Assembly (NCBI RefSeq): GCF_004217225.1
Contig: NZ_SHKM01000001.1
Location: 1,650,137-1,714,136 of the forward strand
Length of the DNA: 64,000 nt
DNA from: Azospira oryzae
Lineage (GTDB): Bacteria > Pseudomonadota > Gammaproteobacteria > Burkholderiales > Rhodocyclaceae
Direction: 5' to 3'
A program made the translations under genes and the position numbers. The notes under the pieces are model-generated. The model was given only the letters and a program-made list of their open reading frames with translations. It did no database searches and was not told the origin of the DNA. This document shows, one piece after another, positions 8,760 to 17,552 of this stretch. Every line of letters begins with the position of its first letter. Within the stretch, counting starts at the first letter, position 1.

Positions 8760-9235
8760 TGCTCACCTCCCGGAGAATGGGGTTGCAACTGGAGATCACG
8801 GCCGTCATCGTCGCGGAAGCGGAAAGCCAGGACGAGATCGGGCGGCGGCACAAAGCCCGCGGCTTTGTCCGGCCATTCCACGAGGCACAGGGCCCCTTGG
8901 CGGAAATAATCATCCAACCCAGCATCGACAAACTCTTCCGGCGACTCGAAACGATAAAAATCAAAGTGATACAAGTATAAGCTCGAAAGTTTGTAAACTT
9001 CAACCAAGGCGTAGGTCGGGCTCTTCACCGGACCGGTGTGGCCCAGGGCCCGCAGCAGGGCCCGCACCAAGGTGGTCTTGCCCGCCCCCAGGTCCCCTTC
9101 CAGGTAGATCACCAGGCCCGGCCCAGCGGCCTGGGCCAGGGCGGTGCCCAGGGCCTGGGTCGCCGCTTCGTTAGCCAGCAGCAGACTTTGGCCTGGATTA
9201 AGGGATTGGGCAGCAGATTCGCTATGATCGGGCAT
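8708..9235 (-). CDS. tsaE: tRNA threonylcarbamoyladenosine biosynthesis ATPase
   Basis: TsaE is the P-loop ATPase of the TsaB-TsaD-TsaE complex that makes t6A37 in ANN-decoding tRNAs. In the 175-residue protein the Walker A motif is GDLGAGKTTLVRALL (about residues 47-61), with the family motifs SPTYALVEVY and HFDFYRF. The C-terminal 20 residues extend past the usual end and overlap amiC. The ATG at 9235 is directly adjacent, base to base, to the divergent queG start at 9236. Confidence 0.93.
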   Translation of the reverse strand: MPDHSESAAQSLNPGQSLLLANEAATQALGTALAQAAGPGLVIYLEGDLGAGKTTLVRALLRALGHTGPVKSPTYALVEVYKLSSLYLYHFDFYRFESPEEFVDAGLDDYFRQGALCLVEWPDKAAGFVPPPDLVLAFRFRDDDGRDLQLQPHSPGGEQCVNALMSRLSSDAGPC

Positions 9236-10372
9236 ATGGAACCAACGGAAGAAATGCAGCAAACGGGAGCCGGCACCCCCGCCCGCCCGGCGGCGGCGGG
9301 AGGAGCGGCCCCGGACTGGCCCGGACTGGCCGCCCGCCTCAAGGCCTGGGGCCGGGAACTGGGCTTTGCCGAGGTGGCCATCGGCCGGGCCGAGATCGGC
9401 GAGGCCGGGCAGCGGCTGCTGGCCTGGCTCGACCAGGGGCGCCACGGGAGCATGGATTATATGGCCAAACACGCCCCCCTGCGGCTCGATCCGGGCCAGC
9501 TGGTGCCCGGCGTGCAGACCGTCATTTCGGTGCGCCTGCCCTACCTGCCCCGGGGCGCCGAGCCCGAGCAGGTGCTGGCCGATCCGGCCCTGGGCTATGT
9601 GTCCCGCTACGCCCTGGGGCGGGACTACCACAAGGTCATCCGCAACCGCCTGCAGAAGCTGGCGGACCGGCTGCAGGCCGAGATCGGCGACTTCGGCTAC
9701 CGGGTCTTTTCCGACTCGGCCCCGGTAATGGAGGTGGAATTTGCGCGTAAGTCCGGCCTGGGCTGGCGCGGCAAGCACACCCTGCTGCTGACCCGGGAGG
9801 GCTCCTGGCATTTCCTCGGCGAAATCTACACCGACCTGCCCCTGCCGGCGGATGCCGAGGTGAGCGATCACTGCGGCGCCTGTACCCGCTGCATCGACAT
9901 CTGCCCGACCCGGGCCATCGTCGCTCCGTACCAGGTGGACGCCCGCCGCTGCATCTCCTACCTGACCATCGAGCTGGACGGCGCCATGCCGGAGGAACTG
10001 CGGCCCCTGCTGGGCAACCGCATCTACGGCTGCGACGACTGCCAGCTGTGCTGCCCCTGGAACCGCTTCGGCCAAATGGGGGACCCGGAATTCACCCCCC
10101 GCCAGGGCCTGGATGCGGCGCGGCTCTCGGCCCTGATGGCCTGGAGCGAGGCGGATTTCCTCGAACGCATGGCCGGCAGCCCCATCCGCCGCATCGGCAT
10201 TAAACGCTGGCGGCGCAACATCGCCGTGGCCCTGGGCAACGGCCCGGCGACGGAGGAAGCCAGGGCGGCCCTGGCCGCCCGCCGGGAGGACGACTCCGCC
10301 GTGGTGCGGGAGCACGTGGCCTGGGCCGAACGGCAGCTGGAAAAGAAAACGCCGCCCACGGGCGGCGTCTGA
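9236..10372 (+). CDS. queG: Epoxyqueuosine reductase
   Basis: QueG reduces epoxyqueuosine in tRNA to queuosine, using cobalamin and two 4Fe-4S clusters. The 378-residue protein has the two ferredoxin-like cysteine motifs, CGACTRCIDICP and CDDCQLCCPWNR, and the family stretch GRDYHKVIRNRL. Length fits QueG. The first 30 residues are low-complexity, so the second ATG at 9254 is an alternative start; neither has a convincing ribosome binding site. The start codons of queG and tsaE abut (CATATG at 9233-9238). FolE2, made at 17.5 kb, produces a precursor used for queuosine. Confidence 0.95.
   Translation: MEPTEEMQQTGAGTPARPAAAGGAAPDWPGLAARLKAWGRELGFAEVAIGRAEIGEAGQRLLAWLDQGRHGSMDYMAKHAPLRLDPGQLVPGVQTVISVRLPYLPRGAEPEQVLADPALGYVSRYALGRDYHKVIRNRLQKLADRLQAEIGDFGYRVFSDSAPVMEVEFARKSGLGWRGKHTLLLTREGSWHFLGEIYTDLPLPADAEVSDHCGACTRCIDICPTRAIVAPYQVDARRCISYLTIELDGAMPEELRPLLGNRIYGCDDCQLCCPWNRFGQMGDPEFTPRQGLDAARLSALMAWSEADFLERMAGSPIRRIGIKRWRRNIAVALGNGPATEEARAALAARREDDSAVVREHVAWAERQLEKKTPPTGGV
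10341..10368 (-). terminator. Factor-independent terminator for the leftward sulfurtransferase/DUF1992 group, inside the queG 3' end
   Basis: On the minus strand an 8-bp GC stem (ACGCCGCC with GGCGGCGT, loop CGTG) is followed by TTTTCTTTT. It lies just after the DUF1992 stop but within the last codons of queG, so one stretch of DNA encodes queG residues and ends the opposing transcript. Confidence 0.7.
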
Positions 10373-10379
10373 AGCCTCT

Positions 10380-10805
10380 TCAGGCGGCGGGTCCGCGGCC
10401 TCCGCCGTCCCCTGCGCCCTCCTCCGCCCCATCCTCCGCGCTACCGGCGAAGCGCGCCTTGAGGCGCTCCCAGTAGCGGTCCTCCAGGGACAGATTGATG
10501 GCGGCGCCACGGGCCAGGCTCAGCTGGCTCATCAGCAGGCAGAGGCGCTGCCAGGCGGGACCGCGCTCCACCTCGTCGAGCAGCTCCAGTTCGGCACGCA
10601 GTTGGGCGATCTCCCGCCGCAGCCCCACTTCCGGCGGGGTGTAGCCGGCATTCTTGAGGATGCGCTGGGCCAGGCGCTGGTCTTCCGGCACCAGCAGGTC
10701 GTCGCCCAGTTCCAGGGGCCGGCCGCTGCCGGGCAGGTCCGACAGCTCGCCCTTGGCCAGGGCCTCGTTGATGCGCTGTTCCGCCAGCAGTTCGAAGGCC
10801 AGCAC
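10380..10805 (-). CDS. DUF1992 (DnaJ homologue C28-type domain) protein
   Basis: A 141-residue protein whose first 75 residues match the conserved DUF1992 domain, with AEQRINEALAKGEL, the LPGSGRPLELGDD stretch and the ILKNAGYTPPEV motif. The family is found in bacteria and in a eukaryotic DnaJ-like protein, but its biochemical role is not known. The C-terminal 20 residues are a Gly/Ala/Glu-rich tail. It lies 12 bp downstream of the sulfurtransferase gene on the same strand and is followed by a terminator. Confidence 0.85.
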   Translation of the reverse strand: MLAFELLAEQRINEALAKGELSDLPGSGRPLELGDDLLVPEDQRLAQRILKNAGYTPPEVGLRREIAQLRAELELLDEVERGPAWQRLCLLMSQLSLARGAAINLSLEDRYWERLKARFAGSAEDGAEEGAGDGGGRGPAA

Positions 10806-10817
10806 CGCCCTGCCCTT

Positions 10818-11666
10818 TCAGCGCTCCACCGGCCGTGCCGGATCGGCGCACCACTCGCTCCAGGAGCCGGCGTAGAGCCGGGCACCGGGCAGGCCGGCGA
10901 TTTCCATGGCCAGCAGGTTGTGGCAGGCGGAAACGCCGGAGCCGCACTGGTGCACCACCTGCTCCGGCGCAGCGCCGGCCAGGGTCGCCGTCCATTCCTG
11001 GCGCAGCTGATCGGCCGGCTTGAAGCGGCCGTCGGGCCCCAGGTTGTCGCGGAAGAAGCGGTTGCGGGCGCCGGGGATATGGCCGCCCACCGGGTCGATG
11101 CTTTCGTTTTCGCCGCGGAAACGGTCCGGCGCCCGGGCATCGACAATGACCCGGTCCGGCCGGCCCAGGCCGGCCAGCACCTGGTCGGCGTCCAGCACCC
11201 AGTCCCGGGGCGCGGGCGTGAAGGTGCGGGCGGCAGGCTCGGGCATCACTGTGCTCAGGGCGCCGCCGGCGGCAGTCCACGCGGACAGACCGCCGTCCAG
11301 CAGGGCCACGGCCTCGTGGCCGAGCCAGCGCAGCAGCCACCACAGGCGCCCGGCCATCATGCCGCCGCAGTCGTCGTAGGCCACCACCTGGACCCCGGGG
11401 CCGATGCCGGCCCGGCCCAGGGCGGCGGCCAGGGTGGAGATATGGGGCAGGGGATGGCGGCCGTTGCGGCCGTTCTTGGCGGCAGAAAGGTCCCGGTCCA
11501 GATGCAGGAAGACGGCTCCGGGAATGTGCCCCCGGGCGTAGGCGGCCTCCCCGGCGGCCGGGTCGGCCAGATCATGGCGGCAATCCACCACCACCCAGGC
11601 CGGATCGCCCAGGCGGGCGGCCAGGGTGGCCCCATCCACCAGGGTGGTGTGGACGGCCGCAGGCAT
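10818..11666 (-). CDS. sseA: 3-mercaptopyruvate (or thiosulfate) sulfurtransferase
   Basis: A 282-residue two-domain rhodanese. The N-terminal domain is the inactive copy; the C-terminal active-site loop reads CGSGVSACHN, the CG[S/T]GV form typical of mercaptopyruvate sulfurtransferases, whereas thiosulfate enzymes usually have CRKGVT. Such enzymes move sulfane sulfur to cyanide or thiol acceptors. The ATG at 11666 overlaps the stop of the upstream STAS-like gene (TGATG), indicating translational coupling. Confidence 0.9.
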   Translation of the reverse strand: MPAAVHTTLVDGATLAARLGDPAWVVVDCRHDLADPAAGEAAYARGHIPGAVFLHLDRDLSAAKNGRNGRHPLPHISTLAAALGRAGIGPGVQVVAYDDCGGMMAGRLWWLLRWLGHEAVALLDGGLSAWTAAGGALSTVMPEPAARTFTPAPRDWVLDADQVLAGLGRPDRVIVDARAPDRFRGENESIDPVGGHIPGARNRFFRDNLGPDGRFKPADQLRQEWTATLAGAAPEQVVHQCGSGVSACHNLLAMEIAGLPGARLYAGSWSEWCADPARPVER

Positions 11667-12022
11667 CAGATGACGTCCTGCTCGGCCAGCCAGGCCTTGG
11701 CTTCGGCTTCGTCGGAGAAGACGCGGATACTGGCATCGACGAAGGCGCGGGAGAGCCAGGCGCTCCAGGTCACCCACTGGCTCTCGGTGATGACGGCGAT
11801 GCGCTCGAAATCGTTGGCGTGGGCCTTGGAGAAGCGGATTTCCTCCAGGGCCGTGTCCAGGGTCACGTCGGCCATCTGGCGCAGATCGAAAAAGAGATTC
11901 ACCGGGCCTTCGAACTTCACCTTGAAATTCACCAGCTCCTCGAACTCCTTGTAGTCGGCCAGGGTGAATTCACCGAAAACGGCGACGGAAACCAGGCTAT
12001 CCTGGTGGTCGGTAACGATCAT
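11666..12022 (-). CDS. STAS/SpoIIAA-like protein
   Basis: A 118-residue protein with the layout of the SpoIIAA-like family: an N-terminal strand pair, the stretch VNLFFDLRQMADVTLD and a C-terminal FSDEAEAKAWL helix. Members are related to lipid-binding or STAS domains; the exact function is unknown. It has no signal peptide or membrane segment. It is the first gene of a short leftward unit with sseA and DUF1992, with an overlap of one base to sseA. Confidence 0.8.
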   Translation of the reverse strand: MIVTDHQDSLVSVAVFGEFTLADYKEFEELVNFKVKFEGPVNLFFDLRQMADVTLDTALEEIRFSKAHANDFERIAVITESQWVTWSAWLSRAFVDASIRVFSDEAEAKAWLAEQDVI

Positions 12023-12115
12023 GGCTTGCTCCGTGTTGTTATGTGGATATGAGTTTAACTTGGAATGGGGCGGCCGGCGCAGCCATGGGCGGGCCCGGCG
12101 GCGCCGGGTGCCGGC

Positions 12116-12973
12116 CTAGTCCTGCTCCGCCGGATTGGCCCGGGAGAAGCGGGTGGCGGCCATGCCGGAAAGGACGATGATGGCGATGGCCAGCCAGGCG
12201 GCGAGGGAAAGCACCTCGCCCCAGAAGAGCATGCCGAACAGGCTGGCGAAGACCACCGCCGTGTAGGCCAGGCTGGCCGCCACCAGGGTGCGGCCCCGGC
12301 TGTAGGCCCGGGTCATGGCCAGCTGGGCCAGGGTGGCGAAGATGCCGACCCCCAGCAGCAGGCCGGCGCCGCGCAGGGTCAGGGGATGGAAGCGGAAGAA
12401 GAGCATCCACAGGCCGGCGCCGAGGGTGGACAGCAGGGAGAAGTAGAACACCGTGCGCCACTCCGGCTCCCCCTTCTGCCCCAGCTCGCGCACGTTGTAA
12501 TAGGCCAGGCCGGCGAGGACGCCGGAGGCCAGGCCCATCAGACCGCCGGCCAGCTGGTCCGCATGGAAGGTGGGCTGCAGCAGCAACACCACCCCGGCAA
12601 AGCCGGCCACCAGGGCACCCACCAGGCTGGCGGGCAGGCGGGCACCGGAGAGGCCGGCGAGGAACAGGGCCAGGAACAGGGGCGAGGTGTAGTTGAGGGT
12701 CACCGCCGTCGCCAGGGGCAGCCAGGCGATGGCGTAGAAGTACAGCATGAGGGAGATGAAGCCGGAGACGCCCCGGTAGATCTGGAATTTCCAGTGGGGA
12801 GTGCGCGGATCGAGGCGTCCCCACAACATGGAGGCGCTCATCAGGGCCAGGGCGATGGCGTTGCGGTAGAAGACGATTTCCGCCGGGGAATAGCCCGCCT
12901 CGGCCGCCAGCTTGACGCACACGCCCATGCAGGCGAACAGGAATGCGGCGGCGACCATCCACAGGGATTGCAT
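12116..12973 (-). CDS. EamA/DMT family transporter
   Basis: A 285-residue inner-membrane protein with about ten membrane segments arranged as two EamA repeats, as in the RhaT/YdcZ-like drug-metabolite transporter superfamily. The first repeat includes EIVFYRNAIALALM and the YTSPLFLALFLA segment; the second carries the AYSRGRTLVAASLAYTAVVF stretch. The substrate cannot be read from the sequence. It follows the Rieske gene at 110 bp, with a terminator between, so it probably has its own promoter. Confidence 0.88.
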   Translation of the reverse strand: MQSLWMVAAAFLFACMGVCVKLAAEAGYSPAEIVFYRNAIALALMSASMLWGRLDPRTPHWKFQIYRGVSGFISLMLYFYAIAWLPLATAVTLNYTSPLFLALFLAGLSGARLPASLVGALVAGFAGVVLLLQPTFHADQLAGGLMGLASGVLAGLAYYNVRELGQKGEPEWRTVFYFSLLSTLGAGLWMLFFRFHPLTLRGAGLLLGVGIFATLAQLAMTRAYSRGRTLVAASLAYTAVVFASLFGMLFWGEVLSLAAWLAIAIIVLSGMAATRFSRANPAEQD

Positions 12974-13034
12974 GGGCAGGAAATCCTTCGGCGATGAAGC
13001 CGGAAAAACGACGCCGCAGAAAACGGCGCGGGGG

Positions 13035-13062
13035 AAACAAAAGGGGCGCCCGCAGGCGCCCC
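13035..13062 (-). terminator. Terminator after the Rieske oxygenase gene
   Basis: On the minus strand an 8-bp stem (GGGGCGCC / GGCGCCCC, loop TGCG) is followed by TTTTGTTT, 21 bp past the Rieske gene stop. Confidence 0.75.
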
Positions 13063-13083
13063 GATGCTTGGGCTGGGAGAATT

Positions 13084-14193
13084 CTACTTCAGGTGGGGCT
13101 CGACGATGCGGCGGTAGAACTCGTGGAAGTGCTGCATGCCGTCCTCGGTGGGGGACTGGTAGGGGCCCACTTCGTTGCGCCCTTCCTTGAGCAGCTGCCA
13201 GCGGCCCCGGTCCATGCGCTCGCCGATGTCGTCGTCCTCGATGGCGGTTTCCATGTAGGCGGCCTGCTCGGCCTCGATGAACTCCCGCTCGAACTCGACG
13301 ATTTCCTCGGGGTAGTAGAACTCCACCACGTTCATGGTCTTGTTCACCGACTGGGGGATGAGGGTGGACACCACCAGCACGTGGGGATACCACTCCACCA
13401 TCACATTCGGGTAGTAGGTCAGCCACACGGCGCCCTGCTTGGGCTGCTCGCCCCGGGCGCCGTAGAAGTCCTTGACCGCCTTCTGCCAGCGGCCATAGGG
13501 GGCGGAGCCGACCTTGTCCAGGTTGGTGATGCCCACCTTCTGCACGGAATACCACTCGCCGAACTGCCAGGTCAGGTCGTCGCAGGTAACGAAGTTGCCC
13601 AGACCGGGGTGGAAGGGCACCACGTGGTAGTCCTCCAGGTACACCTCGATGAAGGTCTTCCAGTTGTAGTTGCACTCGTGCATCTCGACCCGGTCCAGCT
13701 TGTAGCCGGCGAAGTCGAACTCGCCGGCCACGTTCATCCCGGCCAGGTCGGCCTGGGCGTTGCGCGGCCCCTTGAAGAGCAGGCCGTTCCAGGAATCCAG
13801 CTTGCGCTTGTTGAGGTTCAGGCAGGGATTGGCGGGGAAGTGGGGCGCGCCCTTGAGGCTGCCTTCGCTGTCGTAGGTCCAGCGGTGGATCGGGCAAACG
13901 ATGTGTTCCGCATTGCCGCTGCCCTGCAGCATGATGGCCTGGCGGTGGCGGCAGATGTTGGACATGTCATAAACCCCGTCCGGCTGGCGCACCAGCATGC
14001 GGCCGTGGTCGCGCCACTCCATGGTGCGGTAGTCGTGCACATTGGGCACCATCAGCTCGTGGCCGACGTACCCCGGGCCCTGCTCGAAGAAGAGTTTCAT
14101 CTCCAATTCGAACATTTTTTCGTCGAAATACCATTCGACGGGGAATTGGCTAACGGCAGGAGCCAGTTTGGTGCTGGATGCGATGTCGGACAT
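13084..14193 (-). CDS. Aromatic ring-hydroxylating (Rieske) oxygenase alpha subunit family protein
   Basis: A 369-residue Rieske non-heme iron oxygenase. The 2Fe-2S ligands are Cys81-His83 and Cys100-His103 (CRH and CPIH), and the mononuclear iron facial triad is expected at His190 and His195 in DYHVVPFH plus a later acidic residue. The start at 14193 has a strong ribosome binding site (GGAGGTG six bases ahead). No small subunit, ferredoxin or reductase gene lies next to it, so the electron donor and substrate are unknown; related betaproteobacterial genes are often annotated generically as ring-hydroxylating oxygenases. Confidence 0.9.
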   Translation of the reverse strand: MSDIASSTKLAPAVSQFPVEWYFDEKMFELEMKLFFEQGPGYVGHELMVPNVHDYRTMEWRDHGRMLVRQPDGVYDMSNICRHRQAIMLQGSGNAEHIVCPIHRWTYDSEGSLKGAPHFPANPCLNLNKRKLDSWNGLLFKGPRNAQADLAGMNVAGEFDFAGYKLDRVEMHECNYNWKTFIEVYLEDYHVVPFHPGLGNFVTCDDLTWQFGEWYSVQKVGITNLDKVGSAPYGRWQKAVKDFYGARGEQPKQGAVWLTYYPNVMVEWYPHVLVVSTLIPQSVNKTMNVVEFYYPEEIVEFEREFIEAEQAAYMETAIEDDDIGERMDRGRWQLLKEGRNEVGPYQSPTEDGMQHFHEFYRRIVEPHLK

Positions 14194-14252
14194 GTCCACA
14201 CCTCCGGAAAAAGGCAATGGGTGAAAAATGAAGCAAAATCAACGAAGGCGGG

Positions 14253-14301
14253 ATTCTACCCCGGCGCAAATTTGACCAAAAGCCCCGTGATACGGTATTT
14301 T
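14253..14301. promoter_or_regulatory. Overlapping divergent promoters for the Rieske gene and xseB-ispA-dxs
   Basis: Rightward: TTGACC at 14272-14277, 17-bp spacer, GTATTT at 14295-14300 (or TATTTT with 18). Leftward: TTTGGT at 14280-14275, 16-bp spacer, TAGAAT at 14258-14253. The two -35 boxes overlap, so the polymerases would compete. Seen by eye, not scored. Confidence 0.5.
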
Positions 14302-14324
14302 TTGCATTTCCACCGGTTATTGAT

Positions 14325-14606
14325 ATGGATCAATCGCCCATGCCCGCTTCCACCAGCGCCGGCGGCCAGACCGGAACCCCTCCCGGCTCTCCCTCCTCCC
14401 CCTCCTTCGAAGAAGCCCTCGCCGACCTGGAGCGCATCGCCCAGGCCATGGAAGGCGGCAACCTGTCCCTGGAAGAATCCCTGTCCGCCTACAAGCGCGG
14501 CGTCGAACTGCTGAAACTGTGCCAGGGCCAGCTGGCCGATGCGGAACAGCGGGTGCAGGTCCTGGAAAGCGGTACACTGAAGGACTTGAACAGCCCCGAG
14601 GCCTGA
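14325..14606 (+). CDS. xseB: Exodeoxyribonuclease VII small subunit
   Basis: XseB is the small helical subunit of exonuclease VII, which degrades single-stranded DNA. The 93-residue protein carries the family core FEEALADLERIAQAME..LSLEESL and the YKRGVELLKLCQ helix. The N-terminal 25 residues are Ser/Pro/Gly-rich, and the ATG at 14340 is an alternative start. It begins the xseB-ispA-dxs cluster known from E. coli and many betaproteobacteria; xseA is not in the window. Confidence 0.93.
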   Translation: MDQSPMPASTSAGGQTGTPPGSPSSPSFEEALADLERIAQAMEGGNLSLEESLSAYKRGVELLKLCQGQLADAEQRVQVLESGTLKDLNSPEA

Positions 14607-14653
14607 AGGCACGGCCCCACCTGCGCCTTCGCACCTCTTCTCCAGGTTTTCCC

Positions 14654-15562
14654 ATGGCATCTTCCGACGCTTCCGCCCTGCCCTTCCCCGACTGGATGGC
14701 CCAGACCCAGGCCCGCACCGAGGCCGCCCTGGGCCGCTTCCTGCCCGCCGCCGAGACCATCCCCCAAGGCCTGCACGACGCCATGCGCTACAGCGCCCTG
14801 GGCGGCGGCAAGCGGGTCCGCCCCCTGCTGGCCTTCGCCGCCGGCGAACTGTGCGGGGCCACGGCGGAAGCCCTGGACTGCGTCGCCTGTGCGGTGGAGA
14901 TGATCCACGTCTATTCCCTGGTGCACGACGACCTGCCCTGCATGGACGACGACGTGCTGCGCCGGGGCCGCCCCACCTGCCACGTGCAGTACGACGAGCC
15001 CACCGCCCTGCTGGTGGGGGATGCGCTGCAGTCCCGGGCCTTCGAGATCCTGGCCGCCCAGCCCTGGCCGAGCCCGGCCCAGGGCCTGGAACTGGTGCGC
15101 CTGCTGGCCCACGGCAGCGGCTCCTGCGGCATGGCCGGGGGCCAGGCCATCGACCTGGCCTCCGTCGGCAAGAGCCTCGACCAGCCTCAGCTGGAACTGA
15201 TGCACGCCCTGAAGACCGGGGCCCTGATCCGGGCCGCCGTGCTCATGGGCGCCCACTGCGGCACGCCCCTGGCCGCTGCCGAACTGGAGCGCCTGGACGC
15301 CTTCGCCAAGCGCGCCGGCCTGCTCTTCCAGGTGGTGGACGACATTCTGGACTGCACCGCCAGCACCGCCACCCTGGGCAAGACCGCCGGCAAGGACGAG
15401 GCCGCCGACAAGCCCACCTACGTCCGCCTGCTGGGCCTGGAAACGGCCCGCCAGCTGGCCGACGACCTGCGCCGCGACGCCCTCGGCGCCCTGGAGGGTT
15501 TCGGTCCCCGGGCCCGGCGCCTGATCGAACTGGCCCACTACATCACGACCCGCAAGTTCTAG
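14654..15562 (+). CDS. ispA: Farnesyl diphosphate synthase
   Basis: A 302-residue trans-prenyltransferase making geranyl and farnesyl diphosphate from IPP and DMAPP. It has GGGKRVRP for substrate binding, the first aspartate-rich motif DDLPCMDDD with the two-residue insertion typical of bacterial FPP synthases, the [10 protein letters not shown] region, and the second aspartate motif in VVDDILD. It lies 47 bp after xseB and 40 bp before dxs, so the three genes are very likely one operon. Confidence 0.95.
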   Translation: MASSDASALPFPDWMAQTQARTEAALGRFLPAAETIPQGLHDAMRYSALGGGKRVRPLLAFAAGELCGATAEALDCVACAVEMIHVYSLVHDDLPCMDDDVLRRGRPTCHVQYDEPTALLVGDALQSRAFEILAAQPWPSPAQGLELVRLLAHGSGSCGMAGGQAIDLASVGKSLDQPQLELMHALKTGALIRAAVLMGAHCGTPLAAAELERLDAFAKRAGLLFQVVDDILDCTASTATLGKTAGKDEAADKPTYVRLLGLETARQLADDLRRDALGALEGFGPRARRLIELAHYITTRKF

Positions 15563-15602
15563 AGCGGGCCTTCGCGCATCCACCGAATTCGAGCGCCGCA
15601 CC

Positions 15603-17459
15603 ATGATGACCGCCACACCCCTGCTAGACACCATCGACAGCCCGGCCCAGCTGCGCCGCCTGGACAAGCGCCAGCTGCCCCAGCTGGCCGAAGAACTGCG
15701 CACCTTCATCGTCGAATCGGTGTCCCGCACCGGCGGCCATCTCTCCTCCAACTTGGGCACGGTGGAACTGACCATCGCCCTGCACTACGTCTTCGACACC
15801 CCGGACGACCGGCTGGTGTGGGACGTGGGCCATCAGACCTACCCCCACAAGATCCTCACCGGCCGCCGCGCCGGCATGGCCAAGCTGCGCATGCACGGCG
15901 GCCTCTCCGGCTTTCCCAAGCGCTGCGAATCGGCCTACGACACCTTCGGCGTCGGCCACTCCTCCACCTCCATCTCCGCCGCACTGGGCATGGCCCTGGC
16001 GGCCAAGCAGAAGGGGGAGAACCGCAAGGCGGTGGCCATCATCGGCGACGGCGCCATGTCCGCCGGCATGGCCTTCGAGGCCCTCAACAACGCCGGTGTC
16101 GCCGACGCCAACATGCTCGTCATCCTCAACGACAACGACATGTCCATCTCGCCCCCGGTGGGCGCGCTGAACAAGTACCTGGCCCGCCTGCTCTCCGGCG
16201 GCCTCTACTCCGCCGCCCGCCGCGCCGGCGAAAAGGTGCTGGGCGTGGCCCCGCCCCTGCTGGAACTGGCGAAACGGGCCGAGGAGCACGTCAAGGGCAT
16301 GCTCACCCCGGGCACCCTGTTCGAGGAGCTGGGCTTCAACTACATCGGCCCCATCGACGGCCACGACCTGGATGCACTGGTGCCCACCCTGCAGAATCTG
16401 AAGGGTCTCAAGGGACCCCAGTTCCTCCACGTCATCACCAAGAAAGGCCAGGGCTACAAGCTGGCCGAGGCCAACCCGGTGCTCTACCACGGGGTTTCCA
16501 AGTTCCAGCCGGAAGTGGGTATCCAGAGCGGCAAGGGCGGCGGCAAGCTGACCTACACCCAGGTCTTCTCCGACTGGCTGTGCGACATGGCGGCGGCCGA
16601 GCCGCGCCTGGTGGGCATCACCCCGGCCATGGGCGAAGGCTCCGGCCTGGTGCGCTTTGCCGAGCTGTACCCGGAACGCTATTTCGACGTCGGCATCGCC
16701 GAGCAACATGCCGTCACCTTCGCCGCCGGCCTGGCCTGCGAGGGCTTAAAGCCGGTGGTGGCGATCTACTCCACCTTCCTGCAGCGAGGCTACGACCAGC
16801 TGGTGCACGACGTGGCCCTGCAGAATCTGCCGGTGGTCTTCGCCATCGACCGGGGCGGCCTGGTGGGCGCCGACGGTGCCACCCACCACGGCGCCTTCGA
16901 CCTTTCCTTCATGACCTGCATCCCCAACCTGGTGATCATGGCTCCGGCGGACGAGGACGAATGCCGCAAGATGCTGACCACCGCCATGGGCATCGACGGC
17001 CCCAGCGCCGTGCGCTATCCCCGCGGCGGCGGCAGCGGCGTGACGCCGGAAACGGCCCTCACCGCCCTGCCCGTGGGCAAGGGCGAGATCCGGCGCCAGG
17101 GCAAGGGTGTGGCCCTGCTGGCCTTCGGCAGCATGGTGCAGGCGGCCCTGGGGGCCGGCGACGTTCTGGATGCCAGCGTCGCCAACATGCGCTTCGTCAA
17201 ACCCCTGGACCGGGAGCTGCTGGCCGAGCTGGCGCGGAACCACGAGCTGCTGGTCAGCGTCGAAGAGAATGCCCTGATCGGCGGCGCCGGCAGCGAAGTG
17301 GCCCGGGCCCTGGAAGAGATGGGCCTGGCCGTGCCCCTGCTGCGCCTGGGCCTGCCCGACCATTTCATCGACCACGGCGACCAGAACCTGCTGCTGGCCG
17401 AGCTGGGCCTGGACGTGGACGGCATCGTCCGCCAGGTGCAGCAACGGCTGCCCGCCTGA
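15603..17459 (+). CDS. dxs: 1-deoxy-D-xylulose-5-phosphate synthase
   Basis: DXS condenses pyruvate and glyceraldehyde 3-phosphate, the first step of the MEP pathway, with thiamine diphosphate. In this 618-residue protein the ThDP-binding motif runs from [18 protein letters not shown] (about residues 150-167), the conserved GHSSTSIS precedes it, and the catalytic Glu of the transketolase-like domain is in [13 protein letters not shown] (about residue 366). A double Met at the start leaves MMTA or MTA possible. Together with ispA and ispH it supplies isoprenoid precursors. Confidence 0.97.
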   Translation: MMTATPLLDTIDSPAQLRRLDKRQLPQLAEELRTFIVESVSRTGGHLSSNLGTVELTIALHYVFDTPDDRLVWDVGHQTYPHKILTGRRAGMAKLRMHGGLSGFPKRCESAYDTFGVGHSSTSISAALGMALAAKQKGENRKAVAIIGDGAMSAGMAFEALNNAGVADANMLVILNDNDMSISPPVGALNKYLARLLSGGLYSAARRAGEKVLGVAPPLLELAKRAEEHVKGMLTPGTLFEELGFNYIGPIDGHDLDALVPTLQNLKGLKGPQFLHVITKKGQGYKLAEANPVLYHGVSKFQPEVGIQSGKGGGKLTYTQVFSDWLCDMAAAEPRLVGITPAMGEGSGLVRFAELYPERYFDVGIAEQHAVTFAAGLACEGLKPVVAIYSTFLQRGYDQLVHDVALQNLPVVFAIDRGGLVGADGATHHGAFDLSFMTCIPNLVIMAPADEDECRKMLTTAMGIDGPSAVRYPRGGGSGVTPETALTALPVGKGEIRRQGKGVALLAFGSMVQAALGAGDVLDASVANMRFVKPLDRELLAELARNHELLVSVEENALIGGAGSEVARALEEMGLAVPLLRLGLPDHFIDHGDQNLLLAELGLDVDGIVRQVQQRLPA

Positions 17460-17552
17460 AGGCCGGGAAAGCGCGCCCCCATTGGCTCACCGCCCGGCTG
17501 GAAGGCGCATCCCGATTGCCTCTCCGCCCGGCCCACTGCAGATAAGCCCGCC

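Noticed and set aside
17460-17552. Possible regulatory site (zinc uptake regulator) before folE2
   Set aside because: The 93-bp gap is GC-rich and contains no inverted repeat of the Zur type.
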